The notes under the pieces were generated by a model. It saw only the letters and a list, made by a program, of their open reading frames with translations, had not been told where the DNA came from and made no database searches. Positions 48,570-58,147 of a stretch of DNA of 64,000 bases are shown piece after piece (the stretch's first letter is position 1; each line of letters opens with the position of its first letter). The position numbers were made by a program, and so were the translations under genes. The DNA comes from Pseudomonas chlororaphis (GTDB lineage: Bacteria; Pseudomonadota; Gammaproteobacteria; Pseudomonadales; Pseudomonadaceae): assembly GCA_001023535.1 (NCBI GenBank), contig CP011020.1, positions 2,803,734 through 2,867,733 on the forward strand, written 5' to 3'.

Positions 48570-50432
48570 TTATTCCTCGATTTCATTCAGGTTGCGCCCC
48601 GCCAGGGCGGCCTTGACCGTCGAGTCCAGGCGGCGGGCAGCAAAGGCATCGGTGACGCTCGACAGACGCTTAGTCTGCTGCTCGATGGCATGGCCATCGG
48701 TGCCCTTGATCAATTCGGACAGTTCCTGCATCTGCAATTCGATGACCATGCGCTCTTCGGCGTCCAGCAGGCGATCGCCATCGGCCTCGAGGGCACCCTG
48801 CACCGCTTCGATCAGGCGCTGGGCATCGACTTGTTGCTCGCGCAGCACGCGGGCCACCTTGTCGTCGCCGGCGTACTGGAACGAGTCCTTGAGCATCCGG
48901 GCGATTTCGCCGTCGGTCAGGCCATAGGACGGCTTGACCTGGATGCTTGCCTCGACACCCGAACCCAATTCGCGGGCGGTGACGTTGAGCAAGCCGTCGG
49001 CATCGACCTGGAAGGTCACGCGGATCTTCGCGGCACCGGCCACCATCGGCGGGATGCCACGCAGTTCGAAGCGCGCCAGGGAACGACAGTCGCTGATCAG
49101 CTCACGCTCGCCTTGCAGCACGTGAACCATCATGGCCGACTGGCCGTCCTTGTAAGTGGTGAAGTCCTGGGCGCGGGCGACGGGAATGGTGGTGTTGCGC
49201 GGAATCACCTTCTCCATCAGGCCACCCATGGTCTCGAGGCCCAGGGACAGCGGAATCACATCGAGCAGCAGCAGTTCGCCGCCGTCACGCTTGTTGCCGG
49301 CCAGGGTGTCGGCCTGGATCGCGGCGCCGATGGCCACCACCTGGTCCGGGTCGATTTCCGTCAGCGGTTGACGGCCAAAGGCTTCGGCCACGGCCTGGCG
49401 AACGCGAGGCACACGGGTCGAGCCACCGACCATGACCACGGCCTTGACGTCTTCGAGCTCGACGCCCGAGTCACGCACGGCGCGACGGCAAGCCTTGAGG
49501 CTGCGGGCGACCATGGGTTCGATCAATGCATCGAAGGCTTCACGGCTCAGCACAGCGCTCCAGCCTTCGTAGTGCACTTGAACGCTGGCGGCGTCGGTCA
49601 GGGCTTCCTTGGCGGCGCAGGCGGTTTGCAGCAGGTGGCGCTGCGCACCCGGATCGAGGTCGGCGGACAGGCCCGCCTGCTCGATGATCCAGCCGGCAAT
49701 GGCGTGGTCGAAGTCATCACCGCCCAGGGCGCTGTCGCCGCCGGTGGCCAGGACTTCGAAAACACCGCCGGTCAGGCGCAGGATCGAAATATCGAACGTG
49801 CCGCCGCCCAGGTCGTAGATCGCGACGAGGCCTTCGGCGTGCTGGTCCAACCCGTAGGCCACCGCCGCGGCAGTCGGCTCGTTGAGCAGGCGCAGCACGT
49901 TGAGGCCGGCCAGCTTGGCCGCATCCTTGGTGGCTTGACGCTGGGCGTCGTCGAAGTAGGCCGGAACGGTGATCACCGCACCCACCAGCTCGCCGCCCAA
50001 TGCGGCTTCGGCACGCACGCGCAGGACCTTGAGGATGTCGGCCGACACCTGCACCGGGCTTTTCGGCCCCTGCACGGTGTCGATGAACGGCATGTGGGAT
50101 TCGCCGCCAACAAAACGATACGGCAGTTGGTCGCCCAGTTGCTTGACGTCGGCCAGGCCGCGCCCCATCAGGCGCTTGACCGACACAATGGTGTTCAGCG
50201 GGTCAGTGGAGGCGGCCAGCTTGGCCGACTCACCCACCTCGACGCGGTCGGCGTGGTAGCGAACGGCGGACGGCAGGATCACCTGCCCCTGCTCGTCCGC
50301 CAGCGGTTCGGAGAGACCGCTGCGCAAGGCAGCGACCAGGGAGTTGGTAGTACCCAAGTCGATTCCCACTGCCAGGCGACGCTGGTGGGGTTGTGGACTT
50401 TGGCCGGGTTCGGCGATCTGCAGTAGGGCCAT
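48570..50432 (-). CDS. hscA: Fe-S assembly chaperone HscA
   Basis: A 620-residue Hsp70 protein that uses ATP to release clusters from IscU, recognising its LPPVK motif. The nucleotide domain begins [18 protein letters not shown] and contains [15 protein letters not shown]; the substrate domain follows from about residue 390. It lies downstream of hscB with a 50-nt spacer. Confidence 0.97.
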   Translation of the reverse strand: MALLQIAEPGQSPQPHQRRLAVGIDLGTTNSLVAALRSGLSEPLADEQGQVILPSAVRYHADRVEVGESAKLAASTDPLNTIVSVKRLMGRGLADVKQLGDQLPYRFVGGESHMPFIDTVQGPKSPVQVSADILKVLRVRAEAALGGELVGAVITVPAYFDDAQRQATKDAAKLAGLNVLRLLNEPTAAAVAYGLDQHAEGLVAIYDLGGGTFDISILRLTGGVFEVLATGGDSALGGDDFDHAIAGWIIEQAGLSADLDPGAQRHLLQTACAAKEALTDAASVQVHYEGWSAVLSREAFDALIEPMVARSLKACRRAVRDSGVELEDVKAVVMVGGSTRVPRVRQAVAEAFGRQPLTEIDPDQVVAIGAAIQADTLAGNKRDGGELLLLDVIPLSLGLETMGGLMEKVIPRNTTIPVARAQDFTTYKDGQSAMMVHVLQGERELISDCRSLARFELRGIPPMVAGAAKIRVTFQVDADGLLNVTARELGSGVEASIQVKPSYGLTDGEIARMLKDSFQYAGDDKVARVLREQQVDAQRLIEAVQGALEADGDRLLDAEERMVIELQMQELSELIKGTDGHAIEQQTKRLSSVTDAFAARRLDSTVKAALAGRNLNEIEE

Positions 50433-50482
50433 CGTAATCAGGACTTATCTGTAATCAGGCGTGCGACCGGAGCGGCACTGGG

Positions 50483-51004
50483 TTAATCGTCGAGGCGCTC
50501 TTCGAGCTGGCGCACTTCGTAGGTGAGCTTGTCGAGGAACTGCATGCGCCGCATCAGGCGTTCGGCCTGTTCGCGTTGCGCGGCATCGTTCCAGCAGGCT
50601 GCGAAGCTTTCGTTCAGTGTGTGCTGGGCGTCTTTGAGACGGCGCTTGAAGGCCGCGACACCGGCCAGGTCGGCGCTCTCCTGGAGGTCTTCGAGCTCTT
50701 CGCGCCACTGCATCTGCTGCAGAAGAAACTCAGGGTCGTGGACCGTGACTTCCAGGGGCAGCTCATGACCGCTGATGGCGAGCAGGTAGCGCGCGCGCTT
50801 GGCCGGATGCTTGAGCGTCTGGTAGGCCTCATTGAGGTTGGCAGACTGCTCCAGCGCCCGGCGCTGCTCGGCTTCGGAGGCATCGGCAAACCGGTCCGGG
50901 TGGACACCCCGGGCCAGCTCCAGGTAACGCGCGGACAACTGATCGAGATCCAGCTGGAAAGCAGGCTGCATCTGGAACAAGGCAAAATGACAAGGAGTTC
51001 CCAC
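50483..51004 (-). CDS. hscB: J-domain co-chaperone HscB
   Basis: A 173-residue co-chaperone that presents IscU to HscA. The J domain (residues 5-75) has the HPD motif in GVHPDRF, and a C-terminal three-helix domain binds IscU. The start is GTG 51004, preceded by TGAGGCGG; the N-terminus [15 protein letters not shown] fits the family. It follows iscA by 8 nt. Confidence 0.95.
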   Translation of the reverse strand: MGTPCHFALFQMQPAFQLDLDQLSARYLELARGVHPDRFADASEAEQRRALEQSANLNEAYQTLKHPAKRARYLLAISGHELPLEVTVHDPEFLLQQMQWREELEDLQESADLAGVAAFKRRLKDAQHTLNESFAACWNDAAQREQAERLMRRMQFLDKLTYEVRQLEERLDD

Positions 51005-51012
51005 GAGCCGCC

Positions 51013-51336
51013 TCAGATGTTGAAGCTTTCGCCGCAGCCACACTCACCGCGTACGTTGGGGTTGTTGAACTTGAAGCCTTCGTTCAACCCTTCCTTGACG
51101 AAATCCAGCTCGGTGCCGTCCAGGTACGTCAGGCTCTTCGGGTCGATGATCACTTTCTGACCATGACTCTCGAACACCTGGTCGTCTTCGCCCACTTCGT
51201 CGACGAATTCGAGCACGTAGGCAAGGCCAGAGCAGCCCGTGGTGCGAACACCCAGGCGGATACCCTCGCCCTTGCCGCGCCCCGCGAGGGAACGCTGCAC
51301 ATGTTTAGCTGCCGCTTCTGTCATCTGGATAGCCAT
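51013..51336 (-). CDS. iscA: A-type Fe-S carrier IscA
   Basis: A 107-residue carrier protein. The three conserved cysteines Cys35, Cys99 and Cys101 are present. It lies between iscU and hscB. Confidence 0.97.
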   Translation of the reverse strand: MAIQMTEAAAKHVQRSLAGRGKGEGIRLGVRTTGCSGLAYVLEFVDEVGEDDQVFESHGQKVIIDPKSLTYLDGTELDFVKEGLNEGFKFNNPNVRGECGCGESFNI

Positions 51337-51360
51337 GGAAACTCCTTAGCGGTGCGCGGA

Positions 51361-51747
51361 TCAGATCAAGCCTTTCTTCTGCTTGTAATCGCGAACGGCG
51401 GCCTTGATGGCGTCTTCAGCGAGTACCGAGCAGTGGATCTTCACTGGCGGCAGGGCCAGTTCTTCGGCCAGCTGGGTGTTCTTGATGGTTTCGGCTTCAT
51501 CAAGGGTCTTGCCCTTCATCCACTCGGTGGCCAGGGAGCTGGACGCGATGGCCGAACCGCAGCCATAGGTCTTGAACTTGGCATCTTCGATGATGCCTTG
51601 CTCGTTGACCTTGATCTGCAGGCGCATCACGTCGCCGCATGCCGGGGCGCCGACCATGCCGGTGCCGACATCAGGATCCTGCGCGTCCATCTTGCCGACG
51701 TTGCGCGGGTTCTCGTAGTGGTCGATGACCTTTTCGCTATATGCCAT
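51361..51747 (-). CDS. iscU: Fe-S cluster scaffold IscU
   Basis: A 128-residue scaffold. Cluster ligands Cys37, Asp39, Cys63 and Cys106 and the HscA-binding motif LPPVK (residues 99-103) are all at the E. coli positions. The ATG at 51747 (MAYSEKVIDHYENPRNVG) is the family start. Confidence 0.98.
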   Translation of the reverse strand: MAYSEKVIDHYENPRNVGKMDAQDPDVGTGMVGAPACGDVMRLQIKVNEQGIIEDAKFKTYGCGSAIASSSLATEWMKGKTLDEAETIKNTQLAEELALPPVKIHCSVLAEDAIKAAVRDYKQKKGLI

Positions 51748-51790
51748 TTGCTTCAATCCTCATCAGTGAGCCGCTCTGGTGGCGACTTCT

Positions 51791-53005
51791 TCAGTGCGCA
51801 GCCCACTCGATTTTCGAGATGTCGACGCCGTCTTTGTACATGTCCCACAGCGGCGACAAGGCGCGCAGCTTGGTGACGGCCTCGCAGACTTTCTGCGCGG
51901 CGTAATCGATTTCCTCTTCGGTGGTGAAGCGGCCGAAGGTGAAGCGAATCGAGCTATGGGCCAGTTCGTCGTTGCGGCCCAGGGCGCGCAGGACGTACGA
52001 AGGCTCGAGCGAAGCCGAGGTGCAAGCCGAACCGGACGACACAGCCAGGTCCTTGAGTGCCATGATCAGCGACTCGCCTTCAACGTAGTTGAAGCTCAGG
52101 TTCAGGTTGTGCGGGACGCGGGCGGTCATGCTGCCGTTGACGTAGAGTTCTTCGAGGTGCTCGACCTGCTTGAAGAAACGGTCGCTCAGAGCCTTGATGC
52201 GGACATTCTCGGCGGCCATGTCTTCCTTGGCGACGCGGAAGGCTTCGCCCATGCCGACGATCTGGTGGGTCGCCAGGGTGCCGGAACGCATGCCACGCTC
52301 GTGACCGCCACCGTGCATGGTCGCTTCGATGCGCACACGCGGCTTGCGGCTGACGTACAGCGCGCCGATGCCTTTGGGACCATAGGTCTTGTGGGCCGAG
52401 AAGGACATCAGGTCGACCTTGAGCTTCGACAGGTCGATCTCGACCTTGCCGGTGGACTGCGCCGCGTCGACGTGGAACAGCACACCCTTGGAACGGGTCA
52501 GCTCGCCAATGGCGGCGATGTCGTTGATGGTGCCGATTTCGTTGTTCACGTGCATGATCGAAACCAGGATGGTGTCGTCGCGCAGCGCGGCTTCAACCAT
52601 GGCCGGGGTGATCAGGCCGTCTTCACCCGGCTCGATGTAGGTGACTTCGAAGCCTTCACGCTCCAATTGGCGCATGGTGTCCAGGACAGCCTTGTGCTCG
52701 ACCTTGGAGGTGATCAGGTGCTTGCCCTTGGTGTGATAGAAATGCGCGACACCCTTGATTGCCAGGTTGTCGGACTCGGTGGCACCGGAGGTCCAGACGA
52801 TTTCACGCGGGTCGGCGTTGACCAGATCGGCGACCTGGCGACGAGCGTTTTCAACCGACTCTTCGGCTTTCCAGCCGAACACGTGGGAACGGGACGCCGG
52901 GTTACCGAAGTTTCCGTCGACCAGCAGGCATTCACTCATTTTTTGCGCGACACGCGGATCAACCGGGGTGGTCGCAGAGTAATCAAGGTAAATCGGCAAT
53001 TTCAT
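51791..53005 (-). CDS. iscS: Cysteine desulfurase IscS
   Basis: A 404-residue PLP enzyme that takes sulfur from cysteine and supplies it to IscU and to tRNA thiolation. PLP Lys206 (SFSAHK) and the persulfide Cys328 (SSGSACTS) match E. coli. It follows iscR by 50 nt. Confidence 0.98.
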   Translation of the reverse strand: MKLPIYLDYSATTPVDPRVAQKMSECLLVDGNFGNPASRSHVFGWKAEESVENARRQVADLVNADPREIVWTSGATESDNLAIKGVAHFYHTKGKHLITSKVEHKAVLDTMRQLEREGFEVTYIEPGEDGLITPAMVEAALRDDTILVSIMHVNNEIGTINDIAAIGELTRSKGVLFHVDAAQSTGKVEIDLSKLKVDLMSFSAHKTYGPKGIGALYVSRKPRVRIEATMHGGGHERGMRSGTLATHQIVGMGEAFRVAKEDMAAENVRIKALSDRFFKQVEHLEELYVNGSMTARVPHNLNLSFNYVEGESLIMALKDLAVSSGSACTSASLEPSYVLRALGRNDELAHSSIRFTFGRFTTEEEIDYAAQKVCEAVTKLRALSPLWDMYKDGVDISKIEWAAH

Positions 53006-53055
53006 GGACTCTCTCCTAAATCAGGCTGGCTGGCGTTCCGCGTGCTCTGCGGCGG

Positions 53056-53547
53056 TCATTCGACGGCGGACGCTTCAATCTTGTCCAGGTGCGGCGCCCT
53101 GCCATTGCAACGGCGCTGGTCCTGACGCTGGGCTACTTCTTGCACCTCACGGCGGGTGACAAGGTCGGCCAAGCTGATACCGCTCAGAAACTCGTGGATC
53201 TGCAGGCTCAAGTCGCACCACAGGTGATGGGTCAGGCAAGTATCGCCGCCATGGCAGTCGCCCAGCCCTTGGCATTTGGTCGCATCGACCGATTCGTTCA
53301 CGGCATCGATCACCTGGGCGACCTGGATGCCTTGCATTTCACGGGACAGCTGGTATCCGCCGCCGGGGCCGCGCACGCTGGAGACCAGGTTGCTGCGGCG
53401 CAGCTTGGCGAACAGCTGCTCAAGATAAGACAGGGAAATGCCTTGGCGCTCGGAGATATCGGCCAGGGACACCGGCCCGTGCTGCGCGTGCAATGCCAGA
53501 TCCAGCATTGCGGTCACGGCGTATCGGCCTTTTGTAGTCAGTCGCAT
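53056..53547 (-). CDS. iscR: Fe-S cluster regulator IscR
   Basis: A 163-residue Rrf2-family repressor. It has an N-terminal winged helix (residues 1-70) and cluster ligands Cys92, Cys98, Cys104 and His107. The [2Fe-2S] form represses its own operon by binding a type 1 site, and such a site is visible at 53588-53612. The ATG at 53547 ([15 protein letters not shown]) is the family start. Confidence 0.97.
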   Translation of the reverse strand: MRLTTKGRYAVTAMLDLALHAQHGPVSLADISERQGISLSYLEQLFAKLRRSNLVSSVRGPGGGYQLSREMQGIQVAQVIDAVNESVDATKCQGLGDCHGGDTCLTHHLWCDLSLQIHEFLSGISLADLVTRREVQEVAQRQDQRRCNGRAPHLDKIEASAVE

Positions 53548-53579
53548 GGACAATTACCACGGAGTTCGGAATGGGGGCG

Positions 53580-53612
53580 AGTATGCAATTCCCGAGTATT
53601 TAAGTCAAGTAT
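53580..53612 (-). promoter_or_regulatory. iscR promoter with type 1 IscR binding site
   Basis: On the minus strand -35 TTGACT (53603-53608) and -10 CATACT (53580-53585) are 17 nt apart. The 25 nt at 53588-53612, starting ATACTTGACTTAAATACTC, agree with the published E. coli type 1 consensus (ATASYYGACTRWWWYAGTCRRSTAT) at about 22 positions by eye. The site covers the -35, so holo-IscR should repress. Confidence 0.8.
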
Positions 53613-53708
53613 AAGACCTAGTGGGTTACTCGGATTTACCCGCGAAAGAGCGCGCGCATGATAGCAAAGGCTTGGCGGGCAGGACCAGTGATACCGCGTT
53701 ATCGTTCT

Positions 53709-53798
53709 TCGCGAGCAAGCTCGCTCCCACAGGGGGTCTGCGTCGTACATGAGTGATGTGCTCGACAGAGATCCCTGTGGGAGCGAGCTTGCTCGCGA
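53709..53798. repeat. REPIN, family A
   Basis: TCGCGAGCAAGCTCGCTCCC at the left and its reverse complement at the right, with AGGGGGTCT and AGATCCC near the centre. It separates cysE from the iscR promoter. Confidence 0.87.
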
Positions 53799-53814
53799 TG
53801 AGGCCAGCAGGGTC

Positions 53815-54591
53815 TCAGCTGGCCTGGCTTTCATCCTTGTCCTGCACACACGCAAAGTCTTCCTCGCGCAGTTCAGGCAGGTCCTTGGCACAGTAATTAC
53901 TGCCCAGTTCCTTCAGGGCGCCGCACATCCCCTCCAGGCGACCATCGACGGCCTGCAGGTGATCGAGCAACTGGTTGATCGCGCGGGCCACCGGGTCGGG
54001 CATGTCTTCGCCGACGCCGTAGGCATCGAAGCCGATCTTCTCGGCCATGGCTTTGCGCCGGGCATTCTGCTCGTCATCGGACTTGACGATGATCCGCCCC
54101 GGAATACCGACCACGGTCGCCCCGGGCGGCACAGCCTTGGTCACCACGGCGTTGGAGCCGACTTTGGCCCCCGCGCCCACTGTGAACGGCCCGAGCACCT
54201 TGGCGCCCGCCCCCACCACCACGCCGTCTTCCAGCGTCGGGTGGCGCTTGCCTTTGTTCCAACTGGTGCCGCCGAGGGTCACGCCCTGGTACAGGGTCAC
54301 GTCATCACCGATCTCGGCGGTTTCGCCGATGACGATGCCCATGCCGTGGTCGATGAAAAACCGCCGACCGACCTTGGCGCCAGGATGGATCTCGATCCCG
54401 GTCAACCAGCGTCCGAAGTTCGAGACCAGCCGCGCCAGCCACTTCCAGCCCATGTTCCACAACGCGCCAGACAACCGATGCAGCCAGATGGCGTGCATTC
54501 CCGGGTAGCAGGTCAGCACTTCAAAGGCATTGCGCGCCGCCGGATCACGATGGAAAACGCTTTGGATATCTTCACGCAAACGTTCGAACAT
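53815..54591 (-). CDS. cysE: Serine O-acetyltransferase CysE
   Basis: A 258-residue enzyme making O-acetylserine from serine and acetyl-CoA, the precursor of cysteine. It has an N-terminal helical domain (1-65) and a left-handed beta helix of hexapeptide repeats (about 65-185) with [17 protein letters not shown] and [17 protein letters not shown]. The C-terminal tail ends QDKDESQAS instead of the usual isoleucine that docks into cysteine synthase. It starts one base after trmJ and precedes the isc operon, linking cysteine supply to IscS. Confidence 0.95.
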   Translation of the reverse strand: MFERLREDIQSVFHRDPAARNAFEVLTCYPGMHAIWLHRLSGALWNMGWKWLARLVSNFGRWLTGIEIHPGAKVGRRFFIDHGMGIVIGETAEIGDDVTLYQGVTLGGTSWNKGKRHPTLEDGVVVGAGAKVLGPFTVGAGAKVGSNAVVTKAVPPGATVVGIPGRIIVKSDDEQNARRKAMAEKIGFDAYGVGEDMPDPVARAINQLLDHLQAVDGRLEGMCGALKELGSNYCAKDLPELREEDFACVQDKDESQAS

Positions 54592-54592
54592 T

Positions 54593-55363
54593 TTATTTCT
54601 TCCGCTTAATCAGCTCACCACGGGCCGCTTTCTGGGTTTCCGTGAGGATGCCGCGCAATATATTCATCTCCGCCCGGCTGACCGAGCTTCGTCCGTACAA
54701 CCGACGCAGGCGCGCCATCAAGTGCCTTGGCTTGTCCGGGTCGAGGAACTCGATGTCCACCAGGGTCTGCTCCAGGTGTTCAAAGTATCGTTCCAGCTCA
54801 TCCATCGTCGCCAGTGTCTCACTGCGCGGCGAGCCGACCTCGGTTTTTTCGACCTTGCTTGGCTGCCCTTCGGCGGCCAGCCAGGCCATGCGCACTTCAT
54901 AACTCAACACCTGCACCGCCGCCGCGAGGTTCAGGGAACTGAACGTCGGGTCGGAAGGGATATGCACGTGAAAGTGACATCGTTGCAGCTCTTCATTGGT
55001 CAGGCCGGAGTCTTCACGGCCGAACACCAGGGCGATCTCGCTGCCCTGCTCCGCTTCCTCGATGACCTTGGTCCCGCACTCGCGGGGGTCGAGCAACGGC
55101 CAGGGGATGCGCCGGTCGCGGGCACTGGTGCCGAGCACCAGGTTGCACCCGACCAAGGCGTCTTCCAGGGTGGCGACTACTTGCGCACCGGCCAGGATGT
55201 CATCGGCGCCGGACGCCCGGGCGTCGGCTTCGTGATGGGGGAACAGCCGCGGCTCGACCAGCACCAGGCGTGACAGGCCCATGTTCTTCATGGCCCGCGC
55301 AGCCCCGCCGATGTTACCCGGATGGCTGGTATTGACCAGGACGACACGAATGTTCTGCAACAA
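54593..55363 (-). CDS. trmJ: tRNA (cytidine/uridine-2'-O-)-methyltransferase TrmJ
   Basis: A 256-residue SPOUT enzyme methylating the ribose at position 32 of tRNAs. The N-terminus [18 protein letters not shown] and the [17 protein letters not shown] segment (SAM pocket) are canonical. No ATG is available: the family start falls on TTG at 55363 (or 55360). The ribosome site is weak (GAGAG), so translation may be low. It is divergent from suhB and one base from cysE. Confidence 0.93.
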   Translation of the reverse strand: MLQNIRVVLVNTSHPGNIGGAARAMKNMGLSRLVLVEPRLFPHHEADARASGADDILAGAQVVATLEDALVGCNLVLGTSARDRRIPWPLLDPRECGTKVIEEAEQGSEIALVFGREDSGLTNEELQRCHFHVHIPSDPTFSSLNLAAAVQVLSYEVRMAWLAAEGQPSKVEKTEVGSPRSETLATMDELERYFEHLEQTLVDIEFLDPDKPRHLMARLRRLYGRSSVSRAEMNILRGILTETQKAARGELIKRKK

Positions 55364-55507
55364 GGGAGGCGCTCTCGAACACGATAAAGGGAGCAAATCT
55401 TACATAAGCACCTACCGTTAAGCTATGAAAGCGAACACCAACCTTCTCCTCGGAAAACTTTCTGATAGAATGCGCGGCTTTCTTTAACAACCTTAGGTGA
55501 CACATCC

Positions 55508-56326
55508 ATGCAGCCCATGCTGAATATCGCGCTGCGCGCCGCCCGCAGCGCCAGTGAACTGATCTTCCGCTCCATCGAGCGCCTGGATACCATCAAGGTC
55601 GACGAAAAAGACGCCAAGGACTACGTGTCCGAGGTGGATCGCGCCGCCGAACAGAAGATCGTCGACGCCCTGCGCAAGGCTTACCCGAACCACTCGATCC
55701 TGGGTGAAGAGACCGGCATGCACGCCGGCACCGGCATCGAAGGCGAAGAGTACCTGTGGATCATCGACCCACTGGACGGCACCACCAACTTCCTGCGCGG
55801 CATTCCTCACTTTGCTGTCAGCATCGCCTGCAAATACCGTGGCCGCCTGGAACACGCTGTCGTGCTGGACCCGGTTCGCCAGGAAGAATTCACCGCCAGC
55901 CGTGGCCGTGGCGCCCAGTTGAACGGTCGTCGCCTGCGCGTCAGTGGTCGCACCAGCCTGGACGGCGCCCTGCTGGGCACTGGCTTCCCGTTCCGCGATG
56001 ACCAAATGGACAACCTGGACAACTACCTGGGCATGTTCCGCGCCCTGGTCGGCCAGACCGCCGGCATCCGCCGCGCTGGCGCCGCCAGCCTGGACCTGGC
56101 CTATGTAGCCGCCGGCCGTTTCGATGCATTCTGGGAGTCGGGCCTGTCCGAGTGGGACATGGCCGCAGGCGCCCTGCTGATCCAGGAAGCTGGTGGCTTG
56201 GTGAGCGACTTCACCGGCGGCCACGACTTCCTCGAAAAAGGCCACATCGTGGCGGGCAACACCAAATGCTTCAAGGCGGTGCTGACGGCTATCCAGCCAC
56301 ACCTGCCGGCTTCGCTGAAACGCTAA
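55508..56326 (+). CDS. suhB: Inositol-1-monophosphatase family protein SuhB
   Basis: A 272-residue Mg2+-dependent phosphatase. Metal motifs GEETG, WIIDPLDGTTNF and WDMAAGALLIQEAGG are intact. In E. coli SuhB joins the rRNA antitermination complex with NusA; in P. aeruginosa suhB mutants affect virulence regulation. It is a single gene with a terminator right after the stop. Confidence 0.96.
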   Translation: MQPMLNIALRAARSASELIFRSIERLDTIKVDEKDAKDYVSEVDRAAEQKIVDALRKAYPNHSILGEETGMHAGTGIEGEEYLWIIDPLDGTTNFLRGIPHFAVSIACKYRGRLEHAVVLDPVRQEEFTASRGRGAQLNGRRLRVSGRTSLDGALLGTGFPFRDDQMDNLDNYLGMFRALVGQTAGIRRAGAASLDLAYVAAGRFDAFWESGLSEWDMAAGALLIQEAGGLVSDFTGGHDFLEKGHIVAGNTKCFKAVLTAIQPHLPASLKR

Positions 56327-56341
56327 GCGACACAGCCACAG

Positions 56342-56368
56342 AAAAGCACCCTTCGGGGTGCTTTTTTT
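56342..56368 (+). terminator. Terminator of suhB
   Basis: The stem GCACCC / GGGTGC with a TTCG tetraloop, framed by AAAA and seven T. Its stem is the same as that of the terminator at 56519-56546 in inverted position. Confidence 0.92.
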
Positions 56369-56398
56369 GTGCCTCGGTTTTATGGATGAGGCAGATCC

Positions 56399-56488
56399 TG
56401 TGGGAGCGGGCTTGCCCGTGAAGACAATGTCTCATTGGACATGGATGCAAGCTGTTCCACCGCCTTCGCGGGCAAGCCCGCTCCCACA
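56399..56488. repeat. REPIN, family A
   Basis: TGTGGGAGCGGGCTTGCCCG at the left and GCGGGCAAGCCCGCTCCCAC at the right. Both inner arms carry GGGCTTGCCCG, a subtype with an inner CCC in place of CTC. It sits between two matching terminators. Confidence 0.87.
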
Positions 56489-56518
56489 CGGGATTGGGGT
56501 GGGTCAGGAATACGGCGT

Positions 56519-56546
56519 AAAAAAAGCACCCCGAAGGGTGCTTTTT
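56519..56546 (-). terminator. Terminator of the glycine-zipper gene
   Basis: The stem GCACCC / GGGTGC with a CGAA loop (TTCG on the minus strand) is followed on the minus strand by seven T. It lies 14 nt after the stop at 56560. Confidence 0.92.
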
Positions 56547-56559
56547 CAATTCTTCCGAA

Positions 56560-57108
56560 TTACTGGGCCGGTTCGTTCTGGCCCAGGATCAGTTGGCCTT
56601 CCTTGCTCACCGGGATCTGGTTGCCCGGGTCGCGATCCATACGGACTTTGCCTTCCTTGCCGTCGAGCATGTAGCGCACGTCGTAGCCGACGACCTTGTC
56701 ACTGATGTCGTTGACGGTATTGCAGCGGGTTTGCGTCGTGGTGTACGTGTCACGCTCCTGCATGCCTTCCTGAATCTTGTTACCGGCATAGCCGCCGCCG
56801 GCCGCGCCGGCCACGGTGGCGATTTTCTTGCCGGTGCCGCCGCCCACCTGGTTGCCCAGCAGGCCACCGGCCAGGGCGCCGATCACGGTGCCGGCGATCT
56901 GGTGCTGGTCCTGGACCGGCTTCTGCCGGGTTACGGTGACGTCCTTGCACACTTCACGCGGGGTCTTGATCTGGGTCTTGACCGGTTCCACGGCCAATAC
57001 TTGCGCATACTCAGGGCCACTTTTTACCAAGCTGTAGGTCGCGACCGCACCACCGGCAGTCACACCGACAGCACCCAATACCGCACCAACCAGCATCGAT
57101 TTGTTCAC
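56560..57108 (-). CDS. Glycine-zipper 2TM domain protein
   Basis: A 182-residue envelope protein. One N-terminal hydrophobic segment (about residues 5-27, VGAVLGAVGVTAGGAVAT) may be a signal anchor. A glycine zipper lies at about 70-110 (GTVIGALAGGLLGNQVGGG, then AGAAGGGYAGNKIQEG). The C-terminal part resembles the SlyB/YmgG group (DTYTTTQTRCNTVNDI, YDVRYMLDGKEGKVRMD). It starts at GTG 57108 preceded by a perfect AGGAGG. It is a single gene with its own terminator. The role is probably structural in the envelope; not assigned. Confidence 0.85.
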   Translation of the reverse strand: MNKSMLVGAVLGAVGVTAGGAVATYSLVKSGPEYAQVLAVEPVKTQIKTPREVCKDVTVTRQKPVQDQHQIAGTVIGALAGGLLGNQVGGGTGKKIATVAGAAGGGYAGNKIQEGMQERDTYTTTQTRCNTVNDISDKVVGYDVRYMLDGKEGKVRMDRDPGNQIPVSKEGQLILGQNEPAQ

Positions 57109-57166
57109 TTGAACCTCCTGACCATCACAAGCGGAATAATCCGCGCTTCTCCCAGCCTTGGAGCAT

Positions 57167-57198
57167 AAAAAAAGGCGCGAGTTCAACTCGCGCCTTTT
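57167..57198 (-). terminator. Terminator of yajC-secD-secF
   Basis: The stem GGCGCGAG / CTCGCGCC with a TTCAA loop and A/T-rich flanks, followed on the minus strand by seven T. It lies about 25 nt after the secF stop. Confidence 0.92.
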
Positions 57199-57223
57199 CG
57201 GTCGTGACGGACGGGGACAAGCC

Positions 57224-58138
57224 TTATGGGCGGTCGTCCACTTCCGTTTCGGTGGCCGCTGGAGGAATGAGGTCCTCGGTGCTCAGGTTCAGCCAGATCA
57301 GCACCACGTTGGCGATGTAGATCGACGAGTAGGTACCCGCCAGTACACCGACGAACAGCGCGATGGAGAAACCAAACAGGTTATCGCCACCAAAGAACAG
57401 CAGCGCGGCGATCGCCAGCAGCGTGGAGATCGACGTCGCCATGGTCCGCAGCAGGGTCTGGGTGGTCGAGATGTTGATGTTCTCGATCAAGGAGGCCTTG
57501 CGCAGCACGCGGAAGTTCTCACGCACCCGGTCGAACACCACGATGGTGTCGTTGAGCGAGTAACCGATGATCGCCAGCACCGCCGCCAGCACCGTCAGGT
57601 CGAAGGTGATCTGGAAGAACGACAGGATGCCCACGGTCACGATCACGTCGTGGATCAGCGAGACGATGGCGCCCACCGCGAACTTCCACTGAAAGCGGAA
57701 GGCCAGGTAGATCAGGATGCCACCCAGCGCCATCAGCATGCCGAGGCCGCCCTGGTCGCGCAGCTCTTCACCCACCTGCGGGCCGACGAACTCGACGCGC
57801 TTGACCTGCGCCGGGTTGTCGCCACCGGCCTTCTGCAAGGCTTCGGCAACCTGGTGACCCAGTTGCGGGTCTTCGCCCGGCATGCGCACCAGCAGGTCGG
57901 TGGTCGCACCGAAGCTCTGCACGATGGCTTCGCCGTAGCCCGAGGTCGCCAGTTGCTCACGCACCTTGGTGACGTCGGCCGGACGCTCGTAGGTCAGCTC
58001 GATGAGCGTACCGCCAGTGAAGTCCAGGCCGTAGTTCAGGCCCTTGGTGGCCCAGCTGAACAACGCCAGTACGGTAAGAAACAATGTGACGCCGAACGCA
58101 ACGTTGCGAACGCCCATGAAGTTGATTGTACGTAACAT
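57224..58138 (-). CDS. secF: Protein translocase subunit SecF
   Basis: A 304-residue membrane protein with six helices. With SecD it uses the proton gradient to help pull preproteins across the membrane. The first periplasmic loop begins with GLDFTGGTLIEL, and the helix 4-5 region GYSLNDTIVVFDRVREN is diagnostic. It lies 9 nt after secD. Confidence 0.97.
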   Translation of the reverse strand: MLRTINFMGVRNVAFGVTLFLTVLALFSWATKGLNYGLDFTGGTLIELTYERPADVTKVREQLATSGYGEAIVQSFGATTDLLVRMPGEDPQLGHQVAEALQKAGGDNPAQVKRVEFVGPQVGEELRDQGGLGMLMALGGILIYLAFRFQWKFAVGAIVSLIHDVIVTVGILSFFQITFDLTVLAAVLAIIGYSLNDTIVVFDRVRENFRVLRKASLIENINISTTQTLLRTMATSISTLLAIAALLFFGGDNLFGFSIALFVGVLAGTYSSIYIANVVLIWLNLSTEDLIPPAATETEVDDRP

Positions 58139-58147
58139 GGCAGCCCC

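Noticed and set aside
48210..50426. A 738-codon open frame on the plus strand across fdx and hscA
   Set aside because: It is antisense to conserved isc genes; composition only.
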